A stretch of 13,326 bases of DNA from Dehalococcoidia bacterium (GTDB lineage Bacteria > Chloroflexota > Dehalococcoidia > Dehalococcoidales > JAUWZL01). The position numbers and the translations under genes are program-made. Numbering within the stretch: the stretch's first letter is position 1; every line of letters starts with the position of its first letter. Under the pieces are notes generated by a model. The model searched no databases and was not told where the DNA came from. It was given only the letters and a program-made list of their open reading frames with translations. The DNA lies in the NCBI GenBank assembly GCA_030615305.1, contig JAUWZL010000009.1, positions 1-13,326 of the forward strand, given 5' to 3'. This document shows, piece by piece, positions 1-8,417 of this stretch.

Positions 1-1420
<1,420 letters not shown>

Positions 1421-1461
1421 ATAAAAATTGACTTTATTTGTGGCTTCCTTCCGCTATCCAG

Positions 1462-1474
1462 TTGTTAAGGTACA
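1462..1474 (-). promoter_or_regulatory. boxA-like antitermination element in the 16S leader
   Basis: On the minus strand the leader reads TGTACCTTAACAA, which matches the classical rRNA boxA (TGCTCTTTAACAA) at 10 of 13 positions, including the CTTAACAA-like core. It lies roughly 10-20 nt after the predicted transcription start and about 40 nt before the 16S 5' end. This is the expected place for NusB/NusE loading to protect untranslated rRNA from Rho. The role is inferred from similarity and position only. Confidence 0.5.
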
Positions 1475-1489
1475 ATTTAGATAAGTTAA

Positions 1490-1518
1490 ATACTATCACA
1501 ATGTCAACCCTTTGTCAA
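1490..1518 (-). promoter_or_regulatory. Sigma-70-type promoter of the 16S rRNA gene
   Basis: Read on the minus strand there is a perfect -35 box TTGACA (1513-1518), a 17-nt spacer, and a -10 box TAGTAT (1490-1495). Transcription should start near 1483, giving a leader of about 60 nt before the mature 16S. A second perfect TTGACA lies 11 nt downstream of the first (1502-1507), inside the spacer, but has no well-placed -10 of its own. Confidence 0.75.
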
Positions 1519-1549
1519 CCAAGTTTAATCCCTGAGACCAGTATATGAA

Positions 1550-1579
1550 TTGACAATAATCCTGGCATCTCAGTAAACT
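1550..1579 (+). promoter_or_regulatory. Candidate promoter for tldD-pmbA
   Basis: TTGACA (1550-1555) is followed after 18 nt by TAAACT (1574-1579), a 4/6 match to the -10 consensus. It lies about 40 nt before the TTG start of tldD and points away from the 16S promoter. The -10 is imperfect, so this is a candidate only. Confidence 0.35.
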
Positions 1580-1617
1580 ACTAAGGTTACCTCATACCCG
1601 ACATATGGAGAGTAGCC

Positions 1618-2994
1618 TTGCCGCACATTGAAGCCCTTGGCCACCAGCTAGCCGAAGCACTCAAGGGAAAAAGCGCTGATTATCTGGAGGCTCACCTTGA
1701 GCAAAGTAATGCCAGCCATATCAGCTACCGGGGCCGGAAGCTTGAGTCCATTGGCAGAAGCACGGCTATTGGGGGAAATGTGCGCGCCCTGGTAAGGAAC
1801 GGCTGGGGCTTTACCAGCTTTAATAACCTTGACGAACTACCAAGTAAAATAGAGCTGGCCATCAAGCAGGCCCAGCTTGCCAGTAAAGGCAAAAGCCAGC
1901 TGGCCCCGATGGCGCCGGTGGTTGATAAAGTGCCCGCCGGCACTAGCAAGAACCCGGTGGATATCCCCTTGGCCAAAAAGAAGCAGCTACTGGATGAATA
2001 TAACAGTATTATTTGGCAAACTGCCAAGCTTCAGACATCAGTCATTAACTATGGCGATAGCTATAAAAAGTCAATATTCATCAGTTCTTTGGGTAGTTAC
2101 ATTGAGCAGGAGAGGGCAGACATTACCCTACGCCTGGTGGCTGTTGCCACTGATGGTAACCAGGTACAGCAGGCGAACCTGAGCCTGGGTAGCCGAGGGG
2201 ATTTCAGTGCCATCCAGGGCCTGCACCACGAGGTGGCACAGATGGCACAGTGTTCCGTAGAGTTGCTATCGGCGCCACAGGTAAAGGGAGGGGAATATAC
2301 CGTGGTCTTAGACCCGGTGCTGGCTGGGGTCTTTGTCCACGAAGCCTTTGGCCACCTGTCTGAATCTGACTTTGTCTATGAAAATAAAAACCTGCGTCAG
2401 ATTATGGCCCTGGGCAAGGAGTTCGGCAGCCCCGAGCTTAATATTGTTGACAACGCCCTTGTACCAAACCTACGAGGTAGCTATAAGTATGATAATGAAG
2501 GTGTACCCGCCAGCAAAAACTACCTCATCAGGGAAGGCAAACTGGTGGGCCGGCTCCACTCCAGGGAAACGGCGGCCAAGATGAAGGAGAAAACTACTGG
2601 TAATGCCAGAGCTATTAGCTATCGCTACCCACCCATTGTCCGCATGAGCAACACCTACATTGAGCCGGGTTCAGTCCCTTTTAGTGACATGATAGCCGAT
2701 ATCAAGGAAGGGGTGTATGCCAGAAACTGGTATGGCGGCATGACCAGTATGGAGATGTTCACCTTCTCTGCCAGTGAAGCCTATATGATACGCAATGGCA
2801 AGATTGCTGAGATGCTGCGGCCGGTGGTGCTTACCGGCAATGTATTTACCACCCTCAAGAACATAGACGCCATTGGTGATGACCTGGAAATGAACCAGGG
2901 TGGTGGCTGTGGTAAGGGAGAGCAGGTGCCCCTGCCTGTTTCAAATGGCAGCCCGCATATCCGCATCCGCCACTGCCTAGTCGGAGGCAGGTAA
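1618..2994 (+). CDS. tldD: TldD-family zinc metallopeptidase subunit
   Basis: This 458-residue cytoplasmic protein has the TldD/PmbA fold. The family signature zinc motif HEAFGH is intact at residues 241-246, and the C-terminal GGGCGKGEQVPLPV segment carries C431, which aligns with the third zinc ligand of E. coli TldD. In characterised members, TldD and TldE form a heterodimer that cleaves unfolded or flexible peptides in an internal chamber, for example microcin B17 leader removal and CcdA degradation. The start is TTG at 1618, supported by GGAG at 1607-1610 with a 7-nt gap and by the conserved N-terminal region. Length is close to the family norm. The stop overlaps the next start by one base (TAATG), so the two subunits are translationally coupled. 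The substrate in this organism is unknown, and no RiPP precursor was found nearby. Confidence 0.95.
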   Translation: MPHIEALGHQLAEALKGKSADYLEAHLEQSNASHISYRGRKLESIGRSTAIGGNVRALVRNGWGFTSFNNLDELPSKIELAIKQAQLASKGKSQLAPMAPVVDKVPAGTSKNPVDIPLAKKKQLLDEYNSIIWQTAKLQTSVINYGDSYKKSIFISSLGSYIEQERADITLRLVAVATDGNQVQQANLSLGSRGDFSAIQGLHHEVAQMAQCSVELLSAPQVKGGEYTVVLDPVLAGVFVHEAFGHLSESDFVYENKNLRQIMALGKEFGSPELNIVDNALVPNLRGSYKYDNEGVPASKNYLIREGKLVGRLHSRETAAKMKEKTTGNARAISYRYPPIVRMSNTYIEPGSVPFSDMIADIKEGVYARNWYGGMTSMEMFTFSASEAYMIRNGKIAEMLRPVVLTGNVFTTLKNIDAIGDDLEMNQGGGCGKGEQVPLPVSNGSPHIRIRHCLVGGR

Positions 2995-4295
2995 TGGAAA
3001 AAATCCTTGACCAAGCCCAAAAGGTAGCTGAGGCAGCCGAAGTATTCCTGGTCTCTTCTGAGGAGACCCCGGTCCAATTTGAAGCCGACCGCCTGAAGCA
3101 TATCCAGAGCAAGCAGAGCCGTAGTGCGGCACTGCGCATTATCAGAAGAGGCAAGATTGGCTATGGCGTTACCACCAACCTAGATGATGTTCAGAGTTTA
3201 ATTGATGCCTCTGTGGAGACAGCCCAGTTTGGAATGCAGGCTAAGTTTGAGTTCCCTGCCCCAACCTATTACCCCCAGATTGATACCTACGACCCTGAAG
3301 TTGAGTCTGTCTCACTTGAGCAGATGATTGGTCACGGGGAAGAAATGATAGCCACGGTTAAGGAGCATACTCCAGATATTTTATGTGAAGCCGGGGTGAC
3401 TAAGAGTATTGTCTCAGTTAATATCATGAATTCCCGCGGCAACAAGGCAAGCTATAGAAAAAGCATCTTCAGCCTGGGTATTAGTGGCAGCCTTATCCGG
3501 GGTACCGACATGCTCTTCGTTGGTGAAAGTGAGAGTTCATGCCATCCCATAACTAACACCAGAGCTGTAACTGATGTAGTCATTAAGCAACTGGAACGGG
3601 CCAAAGACCGGGCCTCGGTACCAAGCCAGCCTATGCCGGTAATATTCACCCCCGATGGTGTCATGAGCGCCTTAATTTCACCCTTGATGGCTGCCTTCAA
3701 CGGCAAGACGGTGCTTGAGGGGGCATCACCTATAGGCAACAGCCTGGGTAAGCCCGTTTTCGACAGCAAATTCTGGCTCTGGGATGATGCCACCATAGCC
3801 TACCGTCCCGGCAGCCGCCCCTTTGATGATGAAGGGGTAGCCAGCAGGCGCACTCCACTTATTGAAGCCGGGACAGTAGCCAGCTTCCTTTATGACCTGC
3901 AGACAGCGGCTCTGGCTAATACCCAGAGCACCGGTAATGGCCGACGGCCCGGGGGTGGACTACCGACCCCATCACCGAGTGCCTTCATCATTCAACCGGG
4001 GGATACATCATTTGATGACATGCTAGCCGATATTAAAGAAGGGCTGGTTATTGAGTATCTAATGGGGGCCGAACAGGGCAATATATTGGGCGGTGACTTT
4101 AGCGGCAATGTCCTATTGGGCTATAAAGTGGAAAGTGGTAAAATAGTAGGTAGGGTTAAGGATACCATGGTCTCGGGAAACGTCTACCAGGTTCTTAAAC
4201 AGATTATAGCTATTGGCAGTGATGCCAAGTGGGTGGGCGGCTTTCTTAACAGCCCGTCTCTATACTGCCCCAGCCTGTCGGTAGCGAGTAAGTAG
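2994..4295 (+). CDS. pmbA: TldE/PmbA-family partner subunit of the TldD peptidase
   Basis: This 433-residue protein belongs to the TldD/PmbA family but has no HExxxH motif. The corresponding stretch reads TPDGVMSALISPL (about 219-231), as expected for the non-zinc TldE/PmbA subunit. The glycine-rich GNGRRPGGGLP segment (314-324) and the C-terminal block around 340-370 (SFDDMLADIKEG, then GNILGGDFSGN) are typical of PmbA. It probably forms the heterodimer with the upstream TldD and shapes the substrate channel. The ATG shares its A with the TAA stop of tldD, and a strong GGAGG lies at 2983-2987 with a 6-nt gap. The C-terminus is hydrophilic, with no export signal. Confidence 0.93.
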   Translation: MEKILDQAQKVAEAAEVFLVSSEETPVQFEADRLKHIQSKQSRSAALRIIRRGKIGYGVTTNLDDVQSLIDASVETAQFGMQAKFEFPAPTYYPQIDTYDPEVESVSLEQMIGHGEEMIATVKEHTPDILCEAGVTKSIVSVNIMNSRGNKASYRKSIFSLGISGSLIRGTDMLFVGESESSCHPITNTRAVTDVVIKQLERAKDRASVPSQPMPVIFTPDGVMSALISPLMAAFNGKTVLEGASPIGNSLGKPVFDSKFWLWDDATIAYRPGSRPFDDEGVASRRTPLIEAGTVASFLYDLQTAALANTQSTGNGRRPGGGLPTPSPSAFIIQPGDTSFDDMLADIKEGLVIEYLMGAEQGNILGGDFSGNVLLGYKVESGKIVGRVKDTMVSGNVYQVLKQIIAIGSDAKWVGGFLNSPSLYCPSLSVASK

Positions 4296-4314
4296 CCATT
4301 TATCAGGGGAGTCA

Positions 4315-4335
4315 AAGAGGGACGAAGCCCCTCTT
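4315..4335 (+). terminator. Short hairpin after pmbA, possible weak terminator
   Basis: AAGAGGG (4315-4321) pairs perfectly with CCCTCTT (4329-4335) across a 7-nt loop, 20 nt past the pmbA stop. The following bases are ATATAACAAATT, not a true T-run, so intrinsic termination would be weak. It may act together with the larger hairpin just downstream. Confidence 0.35.
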
Positions 4336-4346
4336 ATATAACAAAT

Positions 4347-4375
4347 TCCCCTTCCCCTTATCAAGGGGAAGGGGA
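4347..4375. repeat. Perfect 13-bp palindromic hairpin, REP-like
   Basis: TCCCCTTCCCCTT (4347-4359), a 3-base loop ATC, then AAGGGGAAGGGGA (4363-4375) form a perfect 13-bp stem. The arms are built from repeated CCCCTT / AAGGGG units, and the motif continues to the right as GGGGATAAAGGGGATGGGG (about 4371-4389). There is no T-run on either side, so it is not a standard intrinsic terminator. It lies between two co-directional gene clusters. The unit structure and intergenic position suggest an interspersed palindromic repeat, which a copy count in the genome would show. Confidence 0.6.
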
Positions 4376-4418
4376 TAAAGGGGATGGGGTTACCTATAAT
4401 AAATAGAGGTGAAGTGAG

Positions 4419-5210
4419 ATTAAAGATTTAGTCAAGCTTTATGCCCGACCAAAGCTCAATACACCCAACATGCTGGCCGCCTGGCCCGGTATAAGCAATG
4501 TGGCCATGATAGTAGCCACATACTTAGCTAGAAAACTGGAATTCAAGCGACTGGCTGAGGTGCAGGCCTCTTACTTCTTTGACCCTATCGGGGTTCTGGT
4601 CAAGGATAATGTAGTAGAGGAACCTCAGTTCCCGCAAAGCAGGTTTTACTACTGGAAAAACCGTGCCGGCGGCGGTGATATAATTCTATTCATCGGAGAG
4701 GCACAACCAGCTACTAAAGAGTACGATATGGCTAATTGTGTCCTTGATGTCGGGCAGAGGTTCCGGGTCAAGAAGGTATATACCTGCGCCGCAGCCCTGA
4801 CCCGAATCCACCACACCGAGCAACCCAGAGTCTGGGGGGTGGGTACCAGTCAGGCGGTAGCTCAGGAGCTGGAAGGGTATAATCTGGTACAGGGAGGCAA
4901 CCTCCAGATTTCCGGGTTGAATGGACTACTCCTTGGGGTAGCCAAGAAAAGGGATATTGATGGCATCTGCCTGCTTGGTGAAGTACCCACATACGCCACC
5001 AGAGTACAGAATCCGATAGCTGCCCTTGCTATACTCAAAAAACTGACCAAGATGCTGGGTATTGAAATTGATACTGATGAATTGGCTCAGCTAGCCAGCG
5101 AAACAAGAGAGACAATGAAGCAGATGGCTGCCGAGGCTATGGAAGAATACATAGACTACTTCACTGAGCCCATCTGGGAACGTGGAGAAGATGAGGAAAG
5201 AGAGACCTAA
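4419..5210 (+). CDS. PAC2-family protein (proteasome assembly chaperone 2-like fold), probable ATT start
   Basis: This is a member of the PAC2 family of ATP-grasp-associated / proteasome-assembly-chaperone-like proteins. Visible features are the N-terminal P-x-L-x-x-P then AAWPGISNVAM region, the GGGDIILFIGEAQP segment, and the LNGLLLGVAKKRDIDGICLLGEVP segment typical of the family core. The first ATG (4470) would remove the conserved first 17 residues and has no Shine-Dalgarno. The frame stays open upstream to a TGA at 4410-4412. AGAGGTGA (4405-4412) lies 6 nt before an in-frame ATT at 4419, so I start there (263 residues, beginning IKDLVKLYARPKLNTPN, initiator read as Met). Starting at 4470 gives 246 residues. 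The C-terminus is acidic and helical. The role of PAC2 homologues in bacteria is poorly defined. The gene overlaps the next one, so they probably act together. Confidence 0.8.
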   Translation: MKDLVKLYARPKLNTPNMLAAWPGISNVAMIVATYLARKLEFKRLAEVQASYFFDPIGVLVKDNVVEEPQFPQSRFYYWKNRAGGGDIILFIGEAQPATKEYDMANCVLDVGQRFRVKKVYTCAAALTRIHHTEQPRVWGVGTSQAVAQELEGYNLVQGGNLQISGLNGLLLGVAKKRDIDGICLLGEVPTYATRVQNPIAALAILKKLTKMLGIEIDTDELAQLASETRETMKQMAAEAMEEYIDYFTEPIWERGEDEERET

Positions 5211-6180
5211 AGCTATGGAAGCCGATAGACCGCTACCTATTAAGGAGACCATTGCCAGCCTGGCTGACAGCAACCAGCCACTGCTGAGTTCAAGGTTAGC
5301 CGACCTATCAGACCTGAACCCGGAGGAACTTAGATTCCTGGACGATGTCTGGGAGAGGATTGAGCCAAAACGACGGCGTCAGATTATGCACCGGCTGGTT
5401 GAGTTGGCTGAGGACAACGTTGTCCTCAGCTTCGATAGTATATTTAAACACCACCTGAAAGACCAAGACGAAGAGTTACGCAGTATAGCCATTGAGGGTC
5501 TCTGGGAAAATGAAGAAACCTCCCTGATAGAGCCCCTAATTAATCTAATGGAGCAGGACAGTTCGGTAAAAGTCCAGCAGGCGGCAGCCATAGCATTGGG
5601 CAGATTTGCCATGCTGGCTGAGCACCAGAAGCTGCCTTCTGATTACATATTCAGGCTAAGCCAGGCTCTACTGACCACCATTGGTGATAGAAGTAGGCCC
5701 ATAGAAACGAGGCGCCGGGCGCTGGAAGCAGTTGCTCCCCTGAGCCTGTCCCAGGTGAGGCGGTCTATCAAGGCAGCCTACCAGAGTGGTAATCCTGGAC
5801 TTAAGGTCAGCGCTCTATACGCAATGGGCAAGAACTGCGACCCCTGCTGGCTGCCAATTTTAAAAAGAGAGCTAGCCAGCGTTGATGTTGAAGCACGCTA
5901 TGAAGCCGCCGGAGCCTGTGGTGAACTGGGTGAGGCTGAAGCCGTTGCCCAGCTCATTGAACTTACTGATGACGCCGATGCCGACGTTCAACTGGCCGCT
6001 ATCCAAGCGCTGGGCAAAATAGGCAGCAATGAAGCTAAAGAGCACCTGGAAAAGTGCCTGGGTCACCCGAGTGAAGCCGTCCACCAAGTAGCGGCACAAG
6101 CCCTGCAAGAGCTTGAGGTAACAACAGAGCCACTATCAGCCCACAACTTTGAATCCGGAGACCTAGTTGATTACCGGTAG
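5191..6180 (+). CDS. HEAT-repeat protein
   Basis: This soluble, largely helical protein of about 329 residues is built of HEAT / PBS-lyase-type repeats. The repeats have the pattern of alternating helices with D-x-x-V-x-x-A-A-x-A-L-G-x-x (for example SSVKVQQAAAIALGRF and ADVQLAAIQALGKIG) and span roughly residues 80-310. Such repeats form curved scaffolds for protein-protein contacts, and no catalytic residues are seen. The start is uncertain. A GTG at 5182 gives the longest form. The ATG at 5191 follows GGAG closely. The ATG at 5215 lies 4 nt after the PAC2 stop and keeps all the repeat region. Either upstream choice overlaps the PAC2 gene, which implies coupled translation. The 3' end overlaps the next gene by 14 nt. 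The adjoining PAC2 and acetyltransferase genes are plausible functional partners, though that is inference. Confidence 0.85.
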   Translation: MRKERPKAMEADRPLPIKETIASLADSNQPLLSSRLADLSDLNPEELRFLDDVWERIEPKRRRQIMHRLVELAEDNVVLSFDSIFKHHLKDQDEELRSIAIEGLWENEETSLIEPLINLMEQDSSVKVQQAAAIALGRFAMLAEHQKLPSDYIFRLSQALLTTIGDRSRPIETRRRALEAVAPLSLSQVRRSIKAAYQSGNPGLKVSALYAMGKNCDPCWLPILKRELASVDVEARYEAAGACGELGEAEAVAQLIELTDDADADVQLAAIQALGKIGSNEAKEHLEKCLGHPSEAVHQVAAQALQELEVTTEPLSAHNFESGDLVDYR

Positions 6181-6664
6181 CAAGGTCAGGCTTTACCGCA
6201 AGAGACTAGCCAACGCTCCAAATGACTATGCTTGGAAAAAAGACCCGGAACTGGCTTATTTGACGGCCACACCACCACCGAAGGCTAATTTCCCGGATTA
6301 CCTGCTAAACTATGCTAGCCAGCTGCGCCTAACAACCAGGCATGAGTTTGCTATAGAAACACTGGACGGTGAGTACATTGGCAACTGCGCCTGTTTTGAC
6401 ATCAATAAAACGAAAGGTGAAGCCGAAGTGGGCATCGTCATTGGTGACCGCCGGTACTGGGACAAGGGCTATGGCACCGACGCAGTAAATGTTCTGGTAA
6501 GCTATATTTTTAGTCAGATGAAACTCAGGCGAATCTACCTTAAGACCCTTTTCCCCAACAAGCGGGCACAAAAGTGCTTTAATAAATGCGGCTTTGTCCA
6601 CTACGGACATCTGGTCAAGGACGGTAACAGCTTTATCCTTATGGAGCTACATCGTAGCTATTAG
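6167..6664 (+). CDS. GNAT-family N-acetyltransferase (RimJ/RimL-like)
   Basis: This 165-residue GNAT acetyltransferase resembles the RimJ/RimL (Acetyltransf_3) branch and transfers acetyl from acetyl-CoA to an amine. The acetyl-CoA site is visible as the beta strand GEAEVGIVIGD (84-94) followed by RRYWDKGYGTDA (95-106), which contains the pyrophosphate-binding G-x-G turn. The N-x-x-A-x-x-x-F-x-K-x-G-F motif B is at 131-143 (NKRAQKCFNKCGF). The TTG at 6167 is chosen because GGAG (6157-6160) lies 6 nt upstream and the next in-frame Met codon is far inside the fold. The gene starts within the end of the HEAT-repeat gene, so both are on one transcript. The acceptor could be a protein N-terminus, an antibiotic or a small amine, and cannot be told from sequence. 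Confidence 0.9.
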   Translation: MITGSKVRLYRKRLANAPNDYAWKKDPELAYLTATPPPKANFPDYLLNYASQLRLTTRHEFAIETLDGEYIGNCACFDINKTKGEAEVGIVIGDRRYWDKGYGTDAVNVLVSYIFSQMKLRRIYLKTLFPNKRAQKCFNKCGFVHYGHLVKDGNSFILMELHRSY

Positions 6665-6753
6665 TAACAAAACAAGGATAAAAACCTGAAAACATTAGGG
6701 GAATAGTCAGCTTATTCCTGTTACGAAAGTTACAGAAGGGAGAACCCGGTATT

Positions 6754-7455
6754 ATGGCAAAGGAGAATATTAAAGATTTAGATGACCTGCTAAAGGACGT
6801 GAAAGTAGACAAGATTGGAATAGTGAGTCTTGATGACTGGAAAGAAACACAGCTATGGAATGATGCTCAGAAACTCCTTCCGGGAGTAAAATCAATATTA
6901 GTGCTAGCTATGGAAGTATTCCTGGAGACGGTCAACCAGGTAACATCAAAAGCTATTACAGGAGATTTAGCCCTACGTGACCTTTTTCTAGCTAATGGCA
7001 ATGTGATTGACGGCCACCTTGATTGGGAAGGCTACAAATTAGTAAAGAGTCTGCACGCCCAGAGTTTTAAGGGGTTACTGCTACCTGCCGGGGGCAGCCC
7101 CTATGATGCCAGGTTTTTAGAAGGCCCCCTATCCTATAAAAATGTGGCCGAGGCGGCGGGATTAGGTATCACTGGCTGGCACGGCTTATTGATTACACCC
7201 GAATATGGCCCCAGAGTGAGATTGGCCTGCATCCTCACCGATGCCCCATTTGCCAGCTCAGCACATCTCAACATAGAAAGTCCCTGTTTCAAGTGTGGCG
7301 GTGCCTGCATCAAGATATGTCCCGCCAAGGCTATTACCAGACCTGAAACTGGAGAATCCTACCAACTCGACAAATATGCCTGCTGCAGCTACTATACTGC
7401 CTCTGGAATGTGTGCCGAGTGTCTCAGGGTCTGTCCTGCTGGTAGAGGCTCCTAG
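6754..7455 (+). CDS. Small double [4Fe-4S] protein, QueG / reductive-dehalogenase C-terminal-like
   Basis: This 233-residue protein has two [4Fe-4S] ferredoxin-type motifs near its C-terminus: C178-x2-C181-x3-C185-x3-C189-P, and C210/C211 ... C220-x2-C223-x3-C227-P. The segment GWHGLLITPEYGPRVRLACILTD (read in parts, 141-163) is the block shared by epoxyqueuosine reductase (QueG) and reductive dehalogenases just before their iron-sulfur domain. The N-terminal part is shorter than in true QueG (about 350-380 aa), so tRNA-queuosine or dehalogenase activity should not be assumed, and whether it binds a corrinoid cannot be judged. No Tat signal is present, so it is cytoplasmic. GGGAG (6738-6742) lies 11 nt before the ATG. 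The gene stands alone between the upstream cluster and the convergent dehydratase genes. Electron transfer or a small redox reaction is the safe reading. Confidence 0.75.
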   Translation: MAKENIKDLDDLLKDVKVDKIGIVSLDDWKETQLWNDAQKLLPGVKSILVLAMEVFLETVNQVTSKAITGDLALRDLFLANGNVIDGHLDWEGYKLVKSLHAQSFKGLLLPAGGSPYDARFLEGPLSYKNVAEAAGLGITGWHGLLITPEYGPRVRLACILTDAPFASSAHLNIESPCFKCGGACIKICPAKAITRPETGESYQLDKYACCSYYTASGMCAECLRVCPAGRGS

Positions 7456-7481
7456 TAAACCGGGCGGAACATCCTAAAATA

Positions 7482-7919
7482 TTAGCCCCTGGACGGCAAA
7501 CTAACAGTAGCCGTACCTGATACTGTCTTTTCTCCCACGGGATTCTCCGCCCAGATGCTTAAGATTAAAAGATGCTGGTCATTTTCGGTATATTTTTTGG
7601 TTACCTTTCCCTTGCAGGTAAGGGCTTCCCCGGGGAAGTTCATCCCTTTATAAGCCAAAGACAGTTTCTTGAGGCTACCCCCCTCCCCTAACCAATCAGT
7701 CAGCATCTGACCCAGAAAGCAGCCAGCCAGTTGACCATGGACGACAACACCGGGTAGTCCCCGCTTTAAGGCATAATCCTTGTCATAGTGGATAGGGTTG
7801 AAATCACCGGAGGCTCCGGCCCACATCACCAACTCGCGTGTGGTAGGCTGCTTTGTAAGAGCGGTAATTTCACTGCCCACAGCTACATCTTCATAATATA
7901 GCTGACCAATCATGTTCAT
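7482..7919 (-). CDS. MaoC-like (R)-specific dehydratase/hydratase, catalytic hotdog subunit
   Basis: This 145-residue single-hotdog protein of the MaoC / (R)-specific enoyl-CoA hydratase family acts on acyl-CoA type substrates. The hydratase-2 motif AGASGDFNPIHYD is present at 34-46, with the catalytic Asp39 and His44 both intact, followed by VVVHGQLAG (58-66), which lines the active site. It begins 9 nt after the preceding minus-strand gene ends, so the two are cotranscribed. The ATG at 7919 is assigned. A second in-frame ATG two codons later (7913) fits the GAGTG sequence with better spacing, so the true start may be MIGQLYYED. It probably pairs with the upstream subunit as a HadAB-like heterodimer. 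The acyl chain handled is unknown. Confidence 0.88.
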   Translation of the reverse strand: MNMIGQLYYEDVAVGSEITALTKQPTTRELVMWAGASGDFNPIHYDKDYALKRGLPGVVVHGQLAGCFLGQMLTDWLGEGGSLKKLSLAYKGMNFPGEALTCKGKVTKKYTENDQHLLILSIWAENPVGEKTVSGTATVSLPSRG

Positions 7920-7928
7920 TCACTCGAT

Positions 7929-8384
7929 CTAATAGATAATGGCCATCTGGCGGCACCTGGCTACCTCCTCCTGCCCCTGGTTCTTATAGGTCATATCAAA
8001 GGTGACAAATACGGTCCTGCCCATCTTTGACTGACGCTCACGAACATTGGTAATCCTGGCGGTTAAGGTTATAACATCCCCGGGCCTGACTGGTTGATAG
8101 CACTCCAGCTCAGTACTGCCGTGAAGCACTGTCAGTGATGAGCCCGAGGTTAACACCTGCTGAAGCTGGTCAAAGCCCAGAATTAGGGCAAAGGTTGGCG
8201 GGGCAATAATACCGCCATAACTAGTCTTTTTAGCAGACTCTTCATCCTGCCACAGGGGATTAGAGTCGCCAACAGCCCGGGCAAAGCGTCTTATCATGCC
8301 TTTCTCAATCTCATATACCAGGGGCGGCCACTCAACCCCGATTTGGCTCTTAAGCCTCTCAACAGCTTGCCAACCATCAGCCAT
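7929..8384 (-). CDS. MaoC N-terminal-type dehydratase subunit (FAS1-like hotdog), lacking catalytic His
   Basis: This 151-residue hotdog protein belongs to the MaoC_dehydrat_N / FAS1-like dehydratase type. Its D-x-N-P signature is present as GDSNPLWQDEE (39-49), but the position of the catalytic His holds Trp45. This is usual for the structural, substrate-binding subunit of two-component dehydratases such as HadA/HadC. The APPTFAL block (61-67) is characteristic of the family. It is first in the two-gene minus-strand operon, with a promoter at 8418-8445. A weak GGTG sequence lies about 6 nt before the ATG. The catalytic Asp/His is supplied by the downstream gene, so the active enzyme should be the heterodimer. 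The pathway may be fatty-acid, branched acyl-CoA or aromatic degradation, and the window does not decide it. Confidence 0.87.
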   Translation of the reverse strand: MADGWQAVERLKSQIGVEWPPLVYEIEKGMIRRFARAVGDSNPLWQDEESAKKTSYGGIIAPPTFALILGFDQLQQVLTSGSSLTVLHGSTELECYQPVRPGDVITLTARITNVRERQSKMGRTVFVTFDMTYKNQGQEEVARCRQMAIIY

Positions 8385-8417
8385 TTGTCACACCGTTTTA
8401 CCAGTAAGTCAGGCAAG

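Noticed and set aside
1618..4295. A peptide-maturation (RiPP) locus built around TldD/PmbA
   Set aside because: There is no precursor-like small gene with its own binding site and no modifying enzyme adjacent to the pair, so the housekeeping peptidase reading is preferred.
4395..4400. TATAAT just before the PAC2 gene as a -10 box
   Set aside because: There is no -35 at a usable distance, since the hairpin occupies that place, and a start near 4407 would remove the ribosome binding site from the transcript.
6700..6718. GGAATA ... TATTCC hairpin after the acetyltransferase gene as a terminator
   Set aside because: The stem is only 6 bp, AT-rich and not followed by a T-run, so it is not better than chance for an intergenic gap.
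7295..7477. Plus-strand frame of 60 codons over the end of the iron-sulfur gene
   Set aside because: It is a shadow frame of the cysteine-rich coding region, which has clear motifs in the other frame.
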